Shown: piece by piece, positions 24,386 through 32,079 of the stretch
Layout: the number at the start of each line of letters is the position of its first letter
How positions within the stretch are numbered: the first letter of the stretch is position 1
NCBI RefSeq assembly: GCF_023701485.1
Contig: NZ_JAMQBK010000012.1
Location: forward strand, 1 to 64,000
Reading direction: 5' to 3'
DNA: 64,000 nt
From: Aporhodopirellula aestuarii
GTDB taxonomy: Bacteria; Planctomycetota; Planctomycetia; Pirellulales; Pirellulaceae
Translations under genes and position numbers: made by a program
The notes under the pieces: generated by a model
Seen by the model: only the letters and a program-made list of their open reading frames with translations
The model's database searches: none
What the model was told of the DNA's origin: nothing

Positions 24386-26855
24386 GCAATGCTGTGGCTG
24401 CGGGGATCGGCAGGCTAAAGATGCGTGCCACGTCGTCAGGCGATTTGCCGGATGAAACTAGGCTGGATAGTACAGCGTCCATACGCAAGACCCGCTCGAC
24501 TCTCGCCAACTCGTCAACGCCAATACCTGCCTCACGCGCAGACCCTGGTAAACTCTCTCCCCACGAAAGGAGGTCCAACGCTAGCCGGTATTGGTCAACG
24601 GTCGCCTCTGTGGTGTCCTCGATCAGGCGAGGTCGTTTGTCTTGCGGTTGCTGCCTAGGCGGCATGTCTACGAAATCGACAAACGATCTACTCGGGCGAA
24701 TGATCACGCCATCATCGATCAGGTGATCGAGAACCACCCGGTACTGACTCTCGCTGAATGTCGCTTCCAGAATATCGCCGGGGCGAAACCTACCGCTCGC
24801 GTCGACGTTGGCCGCAATGCGCTCGTCGATGTCGGCTGGCAGGTCGTCATAGCACGAAAGAGAACAACGGACACGCAGGGCAAGCACCTTTCGCTGATAC
24901 GGGCTAGCCTGGAGCGAATCCAGGTAGTCCTGCCACTGCCACGGCGCCAAGTGGACCCGTGCGTGGTAACGCTGCCAACCTGCTCTTGTGATGATGCCAT
25001 GTTTGATCGCGCGACCGACCCTGGACTGGTATGGGGCATCGGTGAAGCCTATTTCACGACACACCTCGCTGCGGCTGACTGTGACGTATCCGTCGCGGTT
25101 CATATCCCGAACGAATCGCTCGCTAAGTCTGCGCTCAATCCCAACGTCGACCATCATCGACACTACTCGCTCTCGCTGCTCTGCGGTGGCTGGCGCAACA
25201 GTCACAGTCTCAACGTCGCGATATGTCAAACCGGCACGTGCTAACCAGACACACCTAGCACTGACGCCAAGGCGACGCGCGAACTCTGGGGTCGATACCT
25301 CGGGATGCGAACGTATATCGAGAACCTGCGAAGTAGTAAGCACATGCCCCGATGACCGTGAACCATCGGCAGGCTTGCGTTTCTCCCGAAGGAACAGGCT
25401 ATCTAACGCACCAGTACGGCGGTCGCCATCGCAGTCGACCGAGTATCCACGTGGCACCTCACCACGGAACGTACACCAAACCACGGTGTAGGCGTCGTAG
25501 TTCGCCAGCTTTCCATTTCGCGGAAAACTACAACGGCTGGAACCATCGCCATACGAGCGACGCGCGTACCGGATGGCGCTATGGCGAGCATCGTAGTAGG
25601 CGATGCTACCGCTAGCGGAGGCGTATAGCGCCTCCTCGTCTGGAGTGCGACGGAACTCATCGCCGTCGAATATAATCACGTCATCGCCGTCCCAATCGCT
25701 CACCGGCATCATGCGCTGCTGCGAAAGGTATCGGATCTCCAGATTCTCCAGCCGAGCGTTTTCGCTGTTGCCGTCAATGGGTGCCGGGTACATGGATTGC
25801 GGGATCTTGCCGCGAAACGCTCTCCACACGAGTGCCGCAACGGATCGCCTAACCTGCCTATCGCCATCAATCAGCCTCGCGGCGACGACCGGTCTGCCTC
25901 GCTTGTCGTGCCCTCGTTTTTTCTCGCCGATCTTCCTGCCGCACACCGGCCCAATCACGCGCCCTGACCTACTGACCCAGATGCGATCCAGACCTGGAAC
26001 GAGACGAAACTCCTCGCCATCGTGCTCAACCACATCGCTATCGAATCGCTCCACCCTGTCCCCAAGCTCACGGAACTGGTACAGCCCACAGGAAATGCGA
26101 CTCAGCACACCCGACCTAACGAACGAGACCAACGCGAGCGTCTGCTGGCGAGTGGTCAGCGATGTCGATGCCACACGGTCAGCATGGTCAAGCCGAGCTA
26201 GACCACCGACCAACATGCGAGACACAAGCCATCTGAGAACCTCCCTGTGGTGCTCTCTAGTCGCCAATGGCAACGCTTGATTCAACACTCGCTCACGGTC
26301 ATCAGACGAGGCGAGAAACCGCTCTGGTGGCTTGCGTCGGATGCCAAGGATGCGTGGCTCCATGCATCGCAACTGCCGGGCTATTTTTTTCGTTGATAGC
26401 GGTGACGTGAGGATGTGCTCAATCTCGCTGTCGGTGAATCGCTCCTCGATCGGCACTGGGGCCATGTGCTCACATCTACCATCGGCCATGATATCAGCAG
26501 TAACGCTACTTGGAGTGTCGCATCGTAGGTTTGCGAGTGCAGCATTCGAGACGTCGCCATCGTGATGCCAGATGGACATGCCTGACGGTCGATCGCCGTG
26601 GAACGCCTCCCAGACCAGATGCCGAACCTCACGGGTGACGTTTTTGCCACGCCGCCCAAGGCTAAGCGTTACGGCCTGTGATCCAGCACGCCTACCGGTG
26701 TGCCGCGTCCTACCGCGCATCCGAAGCGGTTTACGGCGCGGTGGCCAGTGAGATGGACCGCCTTTGCGCATCGTCCAAACTGAACCATCGATCCCGGCGT
26801 AGTAGCCGGTGTGACCTGGAATCGGTCGCAAACAGAAGTGCCATGCCGGTGCCAT
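24339..26855 (-). CDS. Triple NUMOD4/HNH-like module protein
   Basis: An 838-residue protein at the head of the late operon. Three modules share a NUMOD4-like segment (YxxGIDGSVW / IWVSRSGRVIG / LYASASGSIAY), a HNH_3-like segment (xxLVWxAFxG...DGDxxN), and linkers. Module A (7-113) keeps the active-site His79, His97-His98, Asn104 and Asn109. Module B (283-375) has Ala340 and Pro-Ala in place of the histidines but keeps Asn366 and Asn371. Module C (400-490) lacks both histidines and the final Asn (Asp485). HTH-like segments follow A (141-175) and C (507-545). The C-terminal 290 residues are helical, with winged-helix-like stretches. The ATG at 26855 follows GAGGCGAAAGC. HNH proteins beside terminases can be needed for packaging (as HK97 gp74). 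Function here is unproven. Confidence 0.8.
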   Translation of the reverse strand: MAPAWHFCLRPIPGHTGYYAGIDGSVWTMRKGGPSHWPPRRKPLRMRGRTRHTGRRAGSQAVTLSLGRRGKNVTREVRHLVWEAFHGDRPSGMSIWHHDGDVSNAALANLRCDTPSSVTADIMADGRCEHMAPVPIEERFTDSEIEHILTSPLSTKKIARQLRCMEPRILGIRRKPPERFLASSDDRERVLNQALPLATREHHREVLRWLVSRMLVGGLARLDHADRVASTSLTTRQQTLALVSFVRSGVLSRISCGLYQFRELGDRVERFDSDVVEHDGEEFRLVPGLDRIWVSRSGRVIGPVCGRKIGEKKRGHDKRGRPVVAARLIDGDRQVRRSVAALVWRAFRGKIPQSMYPAPIDGNSENARLENLEIRYLSQQRMMPVSDWDGDDVIIFDGDEFRRTPDEEALYASASGSIAYYDARHSAIRYARRSYGDGSSRCSFPRNGKLANYDAYTVVWCTFRGEVPRGYSVDCDGDRRTGALDSLFLREKRKPADGSRSSGHVLTTSQVLDIRSHPEVSTPEFARRLGVSARCVWLARAGLTYRDVETVTVAPATAEQRERVVSMMVDVGIERRLSERFVRDMNRDGYVTVSRSEVCREIGFTDAPYQSRVGRAIKHGIITRAGWQRYHARVHLAPWQWQDYLDSLQASPYQRKVLALRVRCSLSCYDDLPADIDERIAANVDASGRFRPGDILEATFSESQYRVVLDHLIDDGVIIRPSRSFVDFVDMPPRQQPQDKRPRLIEDTTEATVDQYRLALDLLSWGESLPGSAREAGIGVDELARVERVLRMDAVLSSLVSSGKSPDDVARIFSLPIPAATALLAHADRSDSGIHAPD

Positions 26856-26933
26856 GCTTTCGCCTCGCTAGTGTCTCGGATATCACGAGAACTAGCTAAC
26901 GACGACTGACGGTCACGTCATAACGCGATGGCG

Positions 26934-26999
26934 ACGGCGCACGGTCTGCCAGCGCGGCAGACCGAGAAAACGTTGGGTTTTTCGCGTTTTTTGAGAAAT
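26934..26999. promoter_or_regulatory. Palindrome copy 1 upstream of the late operon
   Basis: GGTCTGCC-AGCGC-GGCAGACC, a perfect 8-bp inverted repeat within an identical 23-base block at 26942-26964 and 30961-30983. Flanks of about 20 bases on each side also match the second copy, but in inverted orientation. It lies ~90 bases upstream of the 838-residue gene. Operator, origin or recombination site are all possible. Confidence 0.6.
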
Positions 27000-27020
27000 G
27001 CCGGTTGGCGACAATGAATG

Positions 27021-27048
27021 AAAAACACCCCCCTGTGTCGCCGGGGGG
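27021..27048 (-). terminator. Rho-independent terminator of the 27.1-27.8 kb genes
   Basis: On the minus strand, CCCCCC-GGCGACACA-GGGGGG is followed by TGTTTTT. It sits 77 bases after the stop of the 99-residue gene and before the late operon. Confidence 0.65.
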
Positions 27049-27124
27049 ATCGGATGCCGGGTTGTTGCGCCTCCCCGCACCCCGCGCGGCAATCTCCCGT
27101 TTTTGATTGCCGATTTGCCAAACG

Positions 27125-27424
27125 CTACCGAAGCGATGCCGATAGCGAGTCTACGATCGTGTGAGTGGTCGACTCGATGTCACAGAAACGCCACTGACCG
27201 TCTAACTCGCTGGCTAGACCGATGGACTCTAGGTATTCCAAGATTGCCGAGACGGGGATTCCCGCTTCGGAACCTCTGATCGTCTCAACGTCGTCGGTGA
27301 TCTCGTCGGCGGTTAGGTCTCGGCGTGACTGTTTGAGCAATTCGGCAACCAACAGAACGCGGTCGATCTGACCTAGTGACGGGTGCGCGTCGATCAGACG
27401 CTGACGTGATGACTCGATGGTCAT
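27125..27424 (-). CDS. Small winged-helix-like protein
   Basis: A 99-residue protein from the ATG at 27424; the frame extends upstream but the long arginine-rich leader overlaps the previous gene and is unlikely to be translated. The order helix-helix-helix-beta (LTADEITDDVETIRGSEAGI, ISAILEYLESIGLASE, GQWRF) resembles a winged helix. A regulatory role would fit. No family identified. Confidence 0.55.
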   Translation of the reverse strand: MTIESSRQRLIDAHPSLGQIDRVLLVAELLKQSRRDLTADEITDDVETIRGSEAGIPVSAILEYLESIGLASELDGQWRFCDIESTTHTIVDSLSASLR

Positions 27425-27546
27425 GATGTGCCTCGCAACAATAGAAGGTGAACGGTAGTAAGTAACGTTCCCTGGATCGCGACTCGCCCGGTTGCGGCGG
27501 GCGTTTGCTAGTCGTGCAATCAATATTGCGAGTTGCCGAAACGGCG

Positions 27547-27846
27547 TCAAGCGGTTTTTTCGTCGATTCCGGTTGGCCTCACACGGCAACACCAATAGAG
27601 GATGTCAGTTGCCAGATCCGACTCCTCATGTTCCCGTTCCAGCTCCCCCATGACACGCTCAGGATCGAGAACGTCACAGATACGCCTGCGAAGGCTTTCG
27701 ACCTCGTCTATCATCGACTCGTCAGCGGTCAACGGCGTCAATCTGACTAGGTACGAAAGGCAATACCGCAGGCGGTCACTTCGTGGCGCGTCAGCGCACA
27801 TTGAGTCAATGCACTGAAAAGCAATCTGGTGAACGTACTCGCTCAT
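27547..27846 (-). CDS. Small hypothetical prophage protein
   Basis: A 99-residue helical, acidic protein (YVHQIAFQCIDSMCADAPRS, DEVESLRRRICDVLDPERVM). No signal peptide or known domain. It is the first gene of a short minus-strand unit followed by the winged-helix-like gene and a terminator. Confidence 0.55.
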   Translation of the reverse strand: MSEYVHQIAFQCIDSMCADAPRSDRLRYCLSYLVRLTPLTADESMIDEVESLRRRICDVLDPERVMGELEREHEESDLATDILYWCCRVRPTGIDEKTA

Positions 27847-27935
27847 GGTGGCTCACTGTGTAGGACGGAATCATGCCGGAAATAGAGCACGCCGGACGGC
27901 AACACGCTAGCTAGGCGGTCCATGCTGCCAATCCA

Positions 27936-28032
27936 TTGAACCAACCCTCCCGTGCCGTACACTGCTATCTATCAGTACGGACATGCTGATAACCTTTGGC
28001 CGCGCCCGGATCACTCCGGGTGCGGTTTTTTT
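27936..28032 (+). ncRNA. Candidate small RNA cassette 1 (plus strand)
   Basis: Sigma70-like boxes TTGAAC (27936-27941) and TACACT (27958-27963), 16 bases apart. They are followed within ~40 bases by the hairpin CCGCGCCCGGA-TCAC-TCCGGGTGCGG and seven T (terminator 28000-28032). No open frame of note. It lies opposite to and between two minus-strand genes. Confidence 0.4.
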
Positions 28033-28177
28033 GCGCGATCATTTTGCCTTGACCAACGGCGTGAATCCCAAACGCTCTCGGCCTGCTATGCGGGAGAATC
28101 GCAGTGATCGGCGATACGTCTCCGAAAGAGAACACCCACAGGAAAACTCCAGCGAAACAGAGTCTCCCGTTCTTGTT

Positions 28178-29038
28178 TCATTGAAATGTTGGGCCGTCCC
28201 CGGTTCCGCCTGTCTTCCACCAGTCCGCAGGGTCGTCGTCCATTCCTAACATTTTTCGCATTCGCTCCATGACCTCCGCGTCTATCTCAATCGCCTTCGC
28301 ATCTCGCAAGTCGTATTCAGGTTTGCCGAACATTCCATAGAGAACCTCTAGGAACTCAAGCAGCGTTACACCATGCGTCTCCGCCTTCCCTGTGCTTTTG
28401 CCGCCCCACCCACTGAGTGACGCGATCGCTTCTACACGGATCGACAGCCCGCAGATATCGCCGAAAAACTCGCTCGCTTTACGGCCAAGCGTAGTACCAC
28501 AATCCAGGCAATCAAAATTTGACACCATAGAGTCCAGGCGACTCCAAAAACGCAATTCTCCCGACTCTTCGTCGTTGTAGACCGAAACTTCTCGCCAAAT
28601 GCGAAGCACGTTTGCCGGGATCTCGTCAAGAACCTGAATCTCTTCACCAACGGTTTCGTATCCTGGACTCACTCCTAACTTTCCGGTTGGCGAGCGGTCT
28701 CGTACATGCAACTCCCGCACATCGCACCCGGTGAACTGCGTCAAAAACTCAACCATGTCGTCGCTCTCGCTCACCGCGTCGAAAACGTGTGCCACCGTCA
28801 CAGATGGATGAACCTCCACGTTCTGCTTCAACCATTTCATCGAAATCGGAGTTGCAACCTCCCATCGCTGGGTTGCGCGGCTGTGGTGAAGCAGGATAGC
28901 TCCTTTGTTTGTGAATTTAACCGTCACTGCTTTGACTCCATGGATGTTTATTCTTGTGTCTTCCCGACATCGACAACGACTCCCAACAAGTCCCATCGCC
29001 GATGCTTCAATCTGCGGCGAACCGACCGCCGCCGTCAA
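28178..29038 (-). CDS. Hypothetical prophage protein
   Basis: A 286-codon frame; the true start may be downstream (ATG at 28996 or a later alternative codon), since the first ~30 codons are arginine/cysteine-rich. The body is soluble and mixed alpha/beta, with blocks like HPSVTVAHVFDAVSESDDMV and LEFLEVLYGMFGKPEYDLRD. A CxxC pair (CLDCG, ~residue 176-180) may be part of a metal site. It lies downstream of the primase gene. Family not recognised. Confidence 0.6.
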   Translation of the reverse strand: MTAAVGSPQIEASAMGLVGSRCRCREDTRINIHGVKAVTVKFTNKGAILLHHSRATQRWEVATPISMKWLKQNVEVHPSVTVAHVFDAVSESDDMVEFLTQFTGCDVRELHVRDRSPTGKLGVSPGYETVGEEIQVLDEIPANVLRIWREVSVYNDEESGELRFWSRLDSMVSNFDCLDCGTTLGRKASEFFGDICGLSIRVEAIASLSGWGGKSTGKAETHGVTLLEFLEVLYGMFGKPEYDLRDAKAIEIDAEVMERMRKMLGMDDDPADWWKTGGTGDGPTFQ

Positions 29039-29134
29039 GCCCCAGTGCAGTGGCGACTGGGATAGCGCTCTTCAAAGTATGAGCAACGACTAGATTCGGT
29101 GACTACCGAACCAACGGAAGAAGTGCCAAAACTC

Positions 29135-29250
29135 TTTAACCGCAACCATCCCGATGCTATTTTGAACGCACTGGAAACGGATCGCGGAATTCGGACACCG
29201 CGATGTGGTTCGCGCCGTGTCTCAGCTAACACTGGGGCACGGCTTTTTTT
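29135..29250 (+). ncRNA. Candidate small RNA cassette 2 (plus strand)
   Basis: TTTAAC (29135-29140) and TATTTT (29158-29163) with 17-base spacing. Then a hairpin ATCGCGG...CCGCGAT (~29181-29204) and a 12-bp terminator stem GCCGTGTCTCAG / CTGGGGCACGGC with a 6-base loop (29214-29243) and seven T. No coding frame of note; the flanking genes run on the other strand. Confidence 0.4.
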
Positions 29251-29298
29251 CGCCACCGCGCATTTCCTTTGTCGGTCTTCTGGTTTCGTCCCTCGATG

Positions 29299-30684
29299 CT
29301 ACGCCGCCGTAGACAATATCGGGACTCTCTCCCGTGTCAGAAGCTCAATCGGGCAGTATCTCGGACGCCTATTCCTCAGCACAAACCCTCCCCTCCCCTC
29401 TCCTCGATCACAGGTTGTAGAAAGTCTTCTTCTTAGTTGTTTTTCTTGCGGGCTGTTGCTGGCTGTTGGGATCAAGGGAGAGGAAAGGGAGTCTTCCAGG
29501 GAGACAAGGATATCAACCTGCACAGAATCAAGAGCCCATCGCATCGCGAACCCATCGACCTTTTTCCCGTTGACCGTTTTCGGGTGGAAGCTGTAGCGGT
29601 TGTCTTTCATGTTGATCAATTCAGCATCCACGAAAGCGTTGCGAATCGCAGCGAAGCGAGAGGCATTGAACCCTCGGTCGGTCACGCCGTGTTGACGGCA
29701 GAGGTTCCATGTCTTGCGAAAACGCTCAGTCGGCATTGATCCGTCGTCGTTTGCTGATTCTGAAAACGCATGAAGCATCGCCAGAAACAAAGAAACGTCC
29801 TCGCATTTGACAGAAAGCGACTTCTTGCCATTCACGCTGAAAGTCATGTGTCGCATGATCGCCATCGCTTCGTCGTGCCGGTCAATCACGTCCTGTCGTG
29901 AAAGCATGAGAGAATCGTTGCCCGTGCTAGCATTCAGTTCGATCCTGCCTGACGGGTTCGCTGCCACCCGCTCGCGACGTACTGAATCTTGCTGGCGTGA
30001 TTCATCCTGATTATCGTCGACCAGCGTCATTACGTCGCTGAGGTGGACGCGAGAGGTTGTTTCGATCGCTTCCAGGTTGCGGGGTAGTTTGCACGCTTGC
30101 CCGAAGTCAACGTCAGGAAGTCCCTTTGCCGTCCAAGTGTCGAAAGACGGCGTGCCTTTGATTTCGATCACGTCGAATTCATACCCGCGATTCTTCGCGT
30201 AGTCGGTGAGCCATCGACCGAACGCGGCCAATTGCTTGCGAACAGATAGCGTGGTGTCCTTCGCGCTGCCCAGCCAGTCCCACTCCATGACCAAGTAGGC
30301 GTGGGCGCCACTGCCGCTTGTGGATGGTTCGGCATGGAGCCCAGGGAAGAACTCGCGTTTGAGTTCCGAAGCAACTGCCAATGCTTCTGTGATGTCGCCT
30401 AGCTTGTGGCAATCAATGTCGAGACAGATCAGACCGCGATGCGCCTGCGACGTGTAGAAATACGTTTCATCGCGATCGCGATGCTCAACGAACTTTTTGT
30501 TCGTCCAGGTATCGAGCCAGACATTTTCGCGACCGGACTGGTTTATGTGGGCGCGAGTGTTTACACGTTTGATATTCTTGTGCCCCGACGGTTTGCCCTC
30601 TTCGGTGGGAAGCAGATGCAGGATGTCCTTCGGGTGGATGAAAGATCGAAGTGACCGAATCGCATCTTTGGTGCTTTGTTCCAT
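29299..30684 (-). CDS. Archaeo-eukaryotic-type primase (AEP)
   Basis: A 461-residue protein from the ATG at 30684 (Shine-Dalgarno AGGAGCGAAA just upstream; the ATG at 30756 lacks one). The AEP catalytic pattern is visible: LICLDIDCHK (Asp89, Asp91), STSGSGAHAYLV (His128) and EFDVIEIKG (Asp171), followed by KLPRNLE. These bind metal and nucleotide in primase-polymerases. Residues ~290-420 form a helical domain. No helicase motif is present in this protein or elsewhere in the prophage, so it probably primes replication with host helicase help. Confidence 0.8.
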   Translation of the reverse strand: MEQSTKDAIRSLRSFIHPKDILHLLPTEEGKPSGHKNIKRVNTRAHINQSGRENVWLDTWTNKKFVEHRDRDETYFYTSQAHRGLICLDIDCHKLGDITEALAVASELKREFFPGLHAEPSTSGSGAHAYLVMEWDWLGSAKDTTLSVRKQLAAFGRWLTDYAKNRGYEFDVIEIKGTPSFDTWTAKGLPDVDFGQACKLPRNLEAIETTSRVHLSDVMTLVDDNQDESRQQDSVRRERVAANPSGRIELNASTGNDSLMLSRQDVIDRHDEAMAIMRHMTFSVNGKKSLSVKCEDVSLFLAMLHAFSESANDDGSMPTERFRKTWNLCRQHGVTDRGFNASRFAAIRNAFVDAELINMKDNRYSFHPKTVNGKKVDGFAMRWALDSVQVDILVSLEDSLSSPLIPTASNSPQEKQLRRRLSTTCDRGEGRGGFVLRNRRPRYCPIELLTRERVPILSTAA

Positions 30685-30740
30685 TTTCGCTCCTGGTGGT
30701 TGGTGACCGCCAAGAGGTAGAAAGTGAAAACCAAGCCCGG

Positions 30741-30831
30741 TATAATTCGGTTTCAACCTTGGTTTGCTGGTTTCTTACCTCTCAGCAAATATCGGGCGTC
30801 CGCGATTCACCGTCGCGTGACGCCTTTTTTT
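30741..30831 (+). ncRNA. Candidate small RNA cassette 3 (plus strand)
   Basis: A consensus -10 box TATAAT (30741-30746) without a good -35, then ~50 bases, then the terminator hairpin GGCGTC-CGCGA...TCGCG-TGACGCC (30795-30824) and seven T (30825-30831). It lies in the leader of the primase gene, on the opposite strand. No coding frame of note. Confidence 0.4.
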
Positions 30832-30925
30832 ATGGGACTATGCGATAGGGTCATTTGCTAGGCTTCGCCGACAGCACAAAAACGCCGCTGATTCACTCGC
30901 GTCCATGGCATGACGCAGAAAGACG

Positions 30926-30990
30926 ACAACGCGAAAATCGCAAAAAACGCCGTGTTTTATCGGTCTGCCAGCGCGGCAGACCGTGCGCCG
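30926..30990. promoter_or_regulatory. Palindrome copy 2 upstream of the primase gene
   Basis: The identical 23-base palindrome block (30961-30983), with flanks that match copy 1 (26934-26999) in reverse orientation: the box ACGGCGCACGG lies to the right here and to the left there. It sits ~280 bases upstream of the primase start. Confidence 0.6.
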
Positions 30991-31096
30991 TTCAGAAAAG
31001 TCACGGTCGCGGGAAGTAAGAGGGCACGATAATCGTGCCGCATATCTGAGAGTGTACGGGGACATGGTCGCTCGATGACGGGAGGTCAGACGCGAC

Positions 31097-31188
31097 TTGA
31101 ATCCAGGTTCTGGTGCCCTATCATCGACGCGTCTCTTTGACGAGCCTCGGTGGTCACTGTATTGCGACACAGATCACCGGGGCTTTTT
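31097..31188 (+). ncRNA. Candidate small RNA cassette 4 (plus strand)
   Basis: TTGAAT (31097-31102) and TATCAT (31119-31124), 16 bases apart: the best promoter match of the four. Then a terminator with a 12-bp stem GCCTCGGTGGTC / GATCACCGGGGC (31144-31155, 31172-31183), an inner TGT/ACA pairing, and five T. No coding frame of note. Confidence 0.45.
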
Positions 31189-31246
31189 CGTGCGCTCCTT
31201 GTGAGCGCGGGACAATCACCGTCTTGGCGAGCCTCTATCTTCGGAG

Positions 31247-31766
31247 TGAATCCCGATCGACGCAAGACACGCATTCGTCATTTCTCGGCGATACAACGCA
31301 GAAAAGGCCGACAAGAAAGAGTCGCTGAAACGCGGTGATTTCCCGATGCCCCAAGCTGGGGCAACGGGAGGAGCAACCGCTGAAAAGGCAGACAAGAAAG
31401 AGTCGCTGAAACGCGGTGATTCCCCGTTCCCTCAAGGTGAGGGAACGGGAGTACAACGCGGCTAAGAAGTCGGAGAGCGAGCGGGCGTCCAGTGGCGGCA
31501 AAGCGAAGGCAAAAACTGGTGAGAGACCAACCGTTTCTGCTAAGGGACAAAATGTCCCAAAGCAGGATGGAGGCGAGAGGTCGTCTGTCAAGATCGCAGA
31601 AAAGCACGGCGTCAACGAGAAGACGATTCGTCGTGACGCAGTCCGCGCGGAGCTTCACGACACAGTGAAATCGGCACGAGTCATCGTCGGCTCAATCGCC
31701 AAGGCAGGCTATCGGTTGTTTCTTGACGCTGCCTGTCCCAGACGCATATCAGACGCCCATCTGTGA
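31247..31766 (+). pseudogene. Degraded ParB/HTH-like gene with a duplicated segment
   Basis: A plus-strand frame is open from ~31247 to a TAA at ~31462 without a good start. It contains two in-frame copies of AEKADKKESLKRGD. A second frame (from ~31450) then reads EYNAAKKSESERASSGG and VKIAEKHGVNEKTIRRDA, the HTH pattern of phage/plasmid ParB-like proteins, before losing similarity where it overlaps the serine recombinase gene. The two frames together look like one frameshifted, 5'- and 3'-truncated gene. Confidence in the family is moderate. Confidence 0.45.
31298..31451 (+). repeat. Two 73-bp direct repeats, 81 bp apart, each ending in a hairpin
   Basis: Copies at 31298-31370 and 31379-31451. 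The first ~45 bases are nearly identical. The 3' ends differ but both fold: CCCG-A-TGCCCC / GGGGCA-A-CGGG (31342-31368) and CCCGTTCCCTC / GAGGGAACGGG (about 31423-31449). Two base pairs differ by paired changes that keep the stem. Confidence 0.7.
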
Positions 31767-32079
31767 TCAGATCCCAATAGGGGCAATCTACGGGCATCTC
31801 TCGCGAGAAGCGATCGGATAGCGTGCAGACTATGAACGCGCCACGCTTGTTCGCCATCGTCACCGCTTGGTGCCTTGCTGGTAGCCGCTTTGCGCTGCGA
31901 GCGTCACCAGTACCGATTTCACTGAACGCCCCCGCGACGATTAGACCAGCCCGTTGGCAGTAGTCCAGGCAATCCTCCAGTTGATACGAGAGGCTTGAGC
32001 CAGATGTTGCCTGCGGTGACGTGCTCACACGGCAGTAGATCACTGCTTCTGTAATGGTGGCTTGCTGGTGTTCACTCAT
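31681..32079 (-). CDS. Orphan serine-recombinase catalytic domain
   Basis: A 132-residue protein with the resolvase/invertase catalytic core: YCRVSTS (Arg17, nucleophile Ser19), then LSDRFSRE (Asp89, Arg90, Arg93). There is no C-terminal DNA-binding HTH or large-serine-recombinase extension, so it is either truncated or a stand-alone domain. Its ATG overlaps the stop of the excisionase-like gene (ATGA), implying coupled expression. Role is unknown; integration is served by the separate tyrosine recombinase. Confidence 0.75.
   Translation of the reverse strand: MSEHQQATITEAVIYCRVSTSPQATSGSSLSYQLEDCLDYCQRAGLIVAGAFSEIGTGDARSAKRLPARHQAVTMANKRGAFIVCTLSDRFSREMPVDCPYWDLITDGRLICVWDRQRQETTDSLPWRLSRR

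Noticed and set aside
26934-26964. Rho-independent terminator at the palindrome
   Set aside because: The stem is followed by no T-run on either strand, in either copy.
31235-31658. Minus-strand frames of 126 codons with repeated peptides
   Set aside because: Antisense to the duplicated ParB-like remnant; the plus-strand reading has the recognisable HTH sequence.
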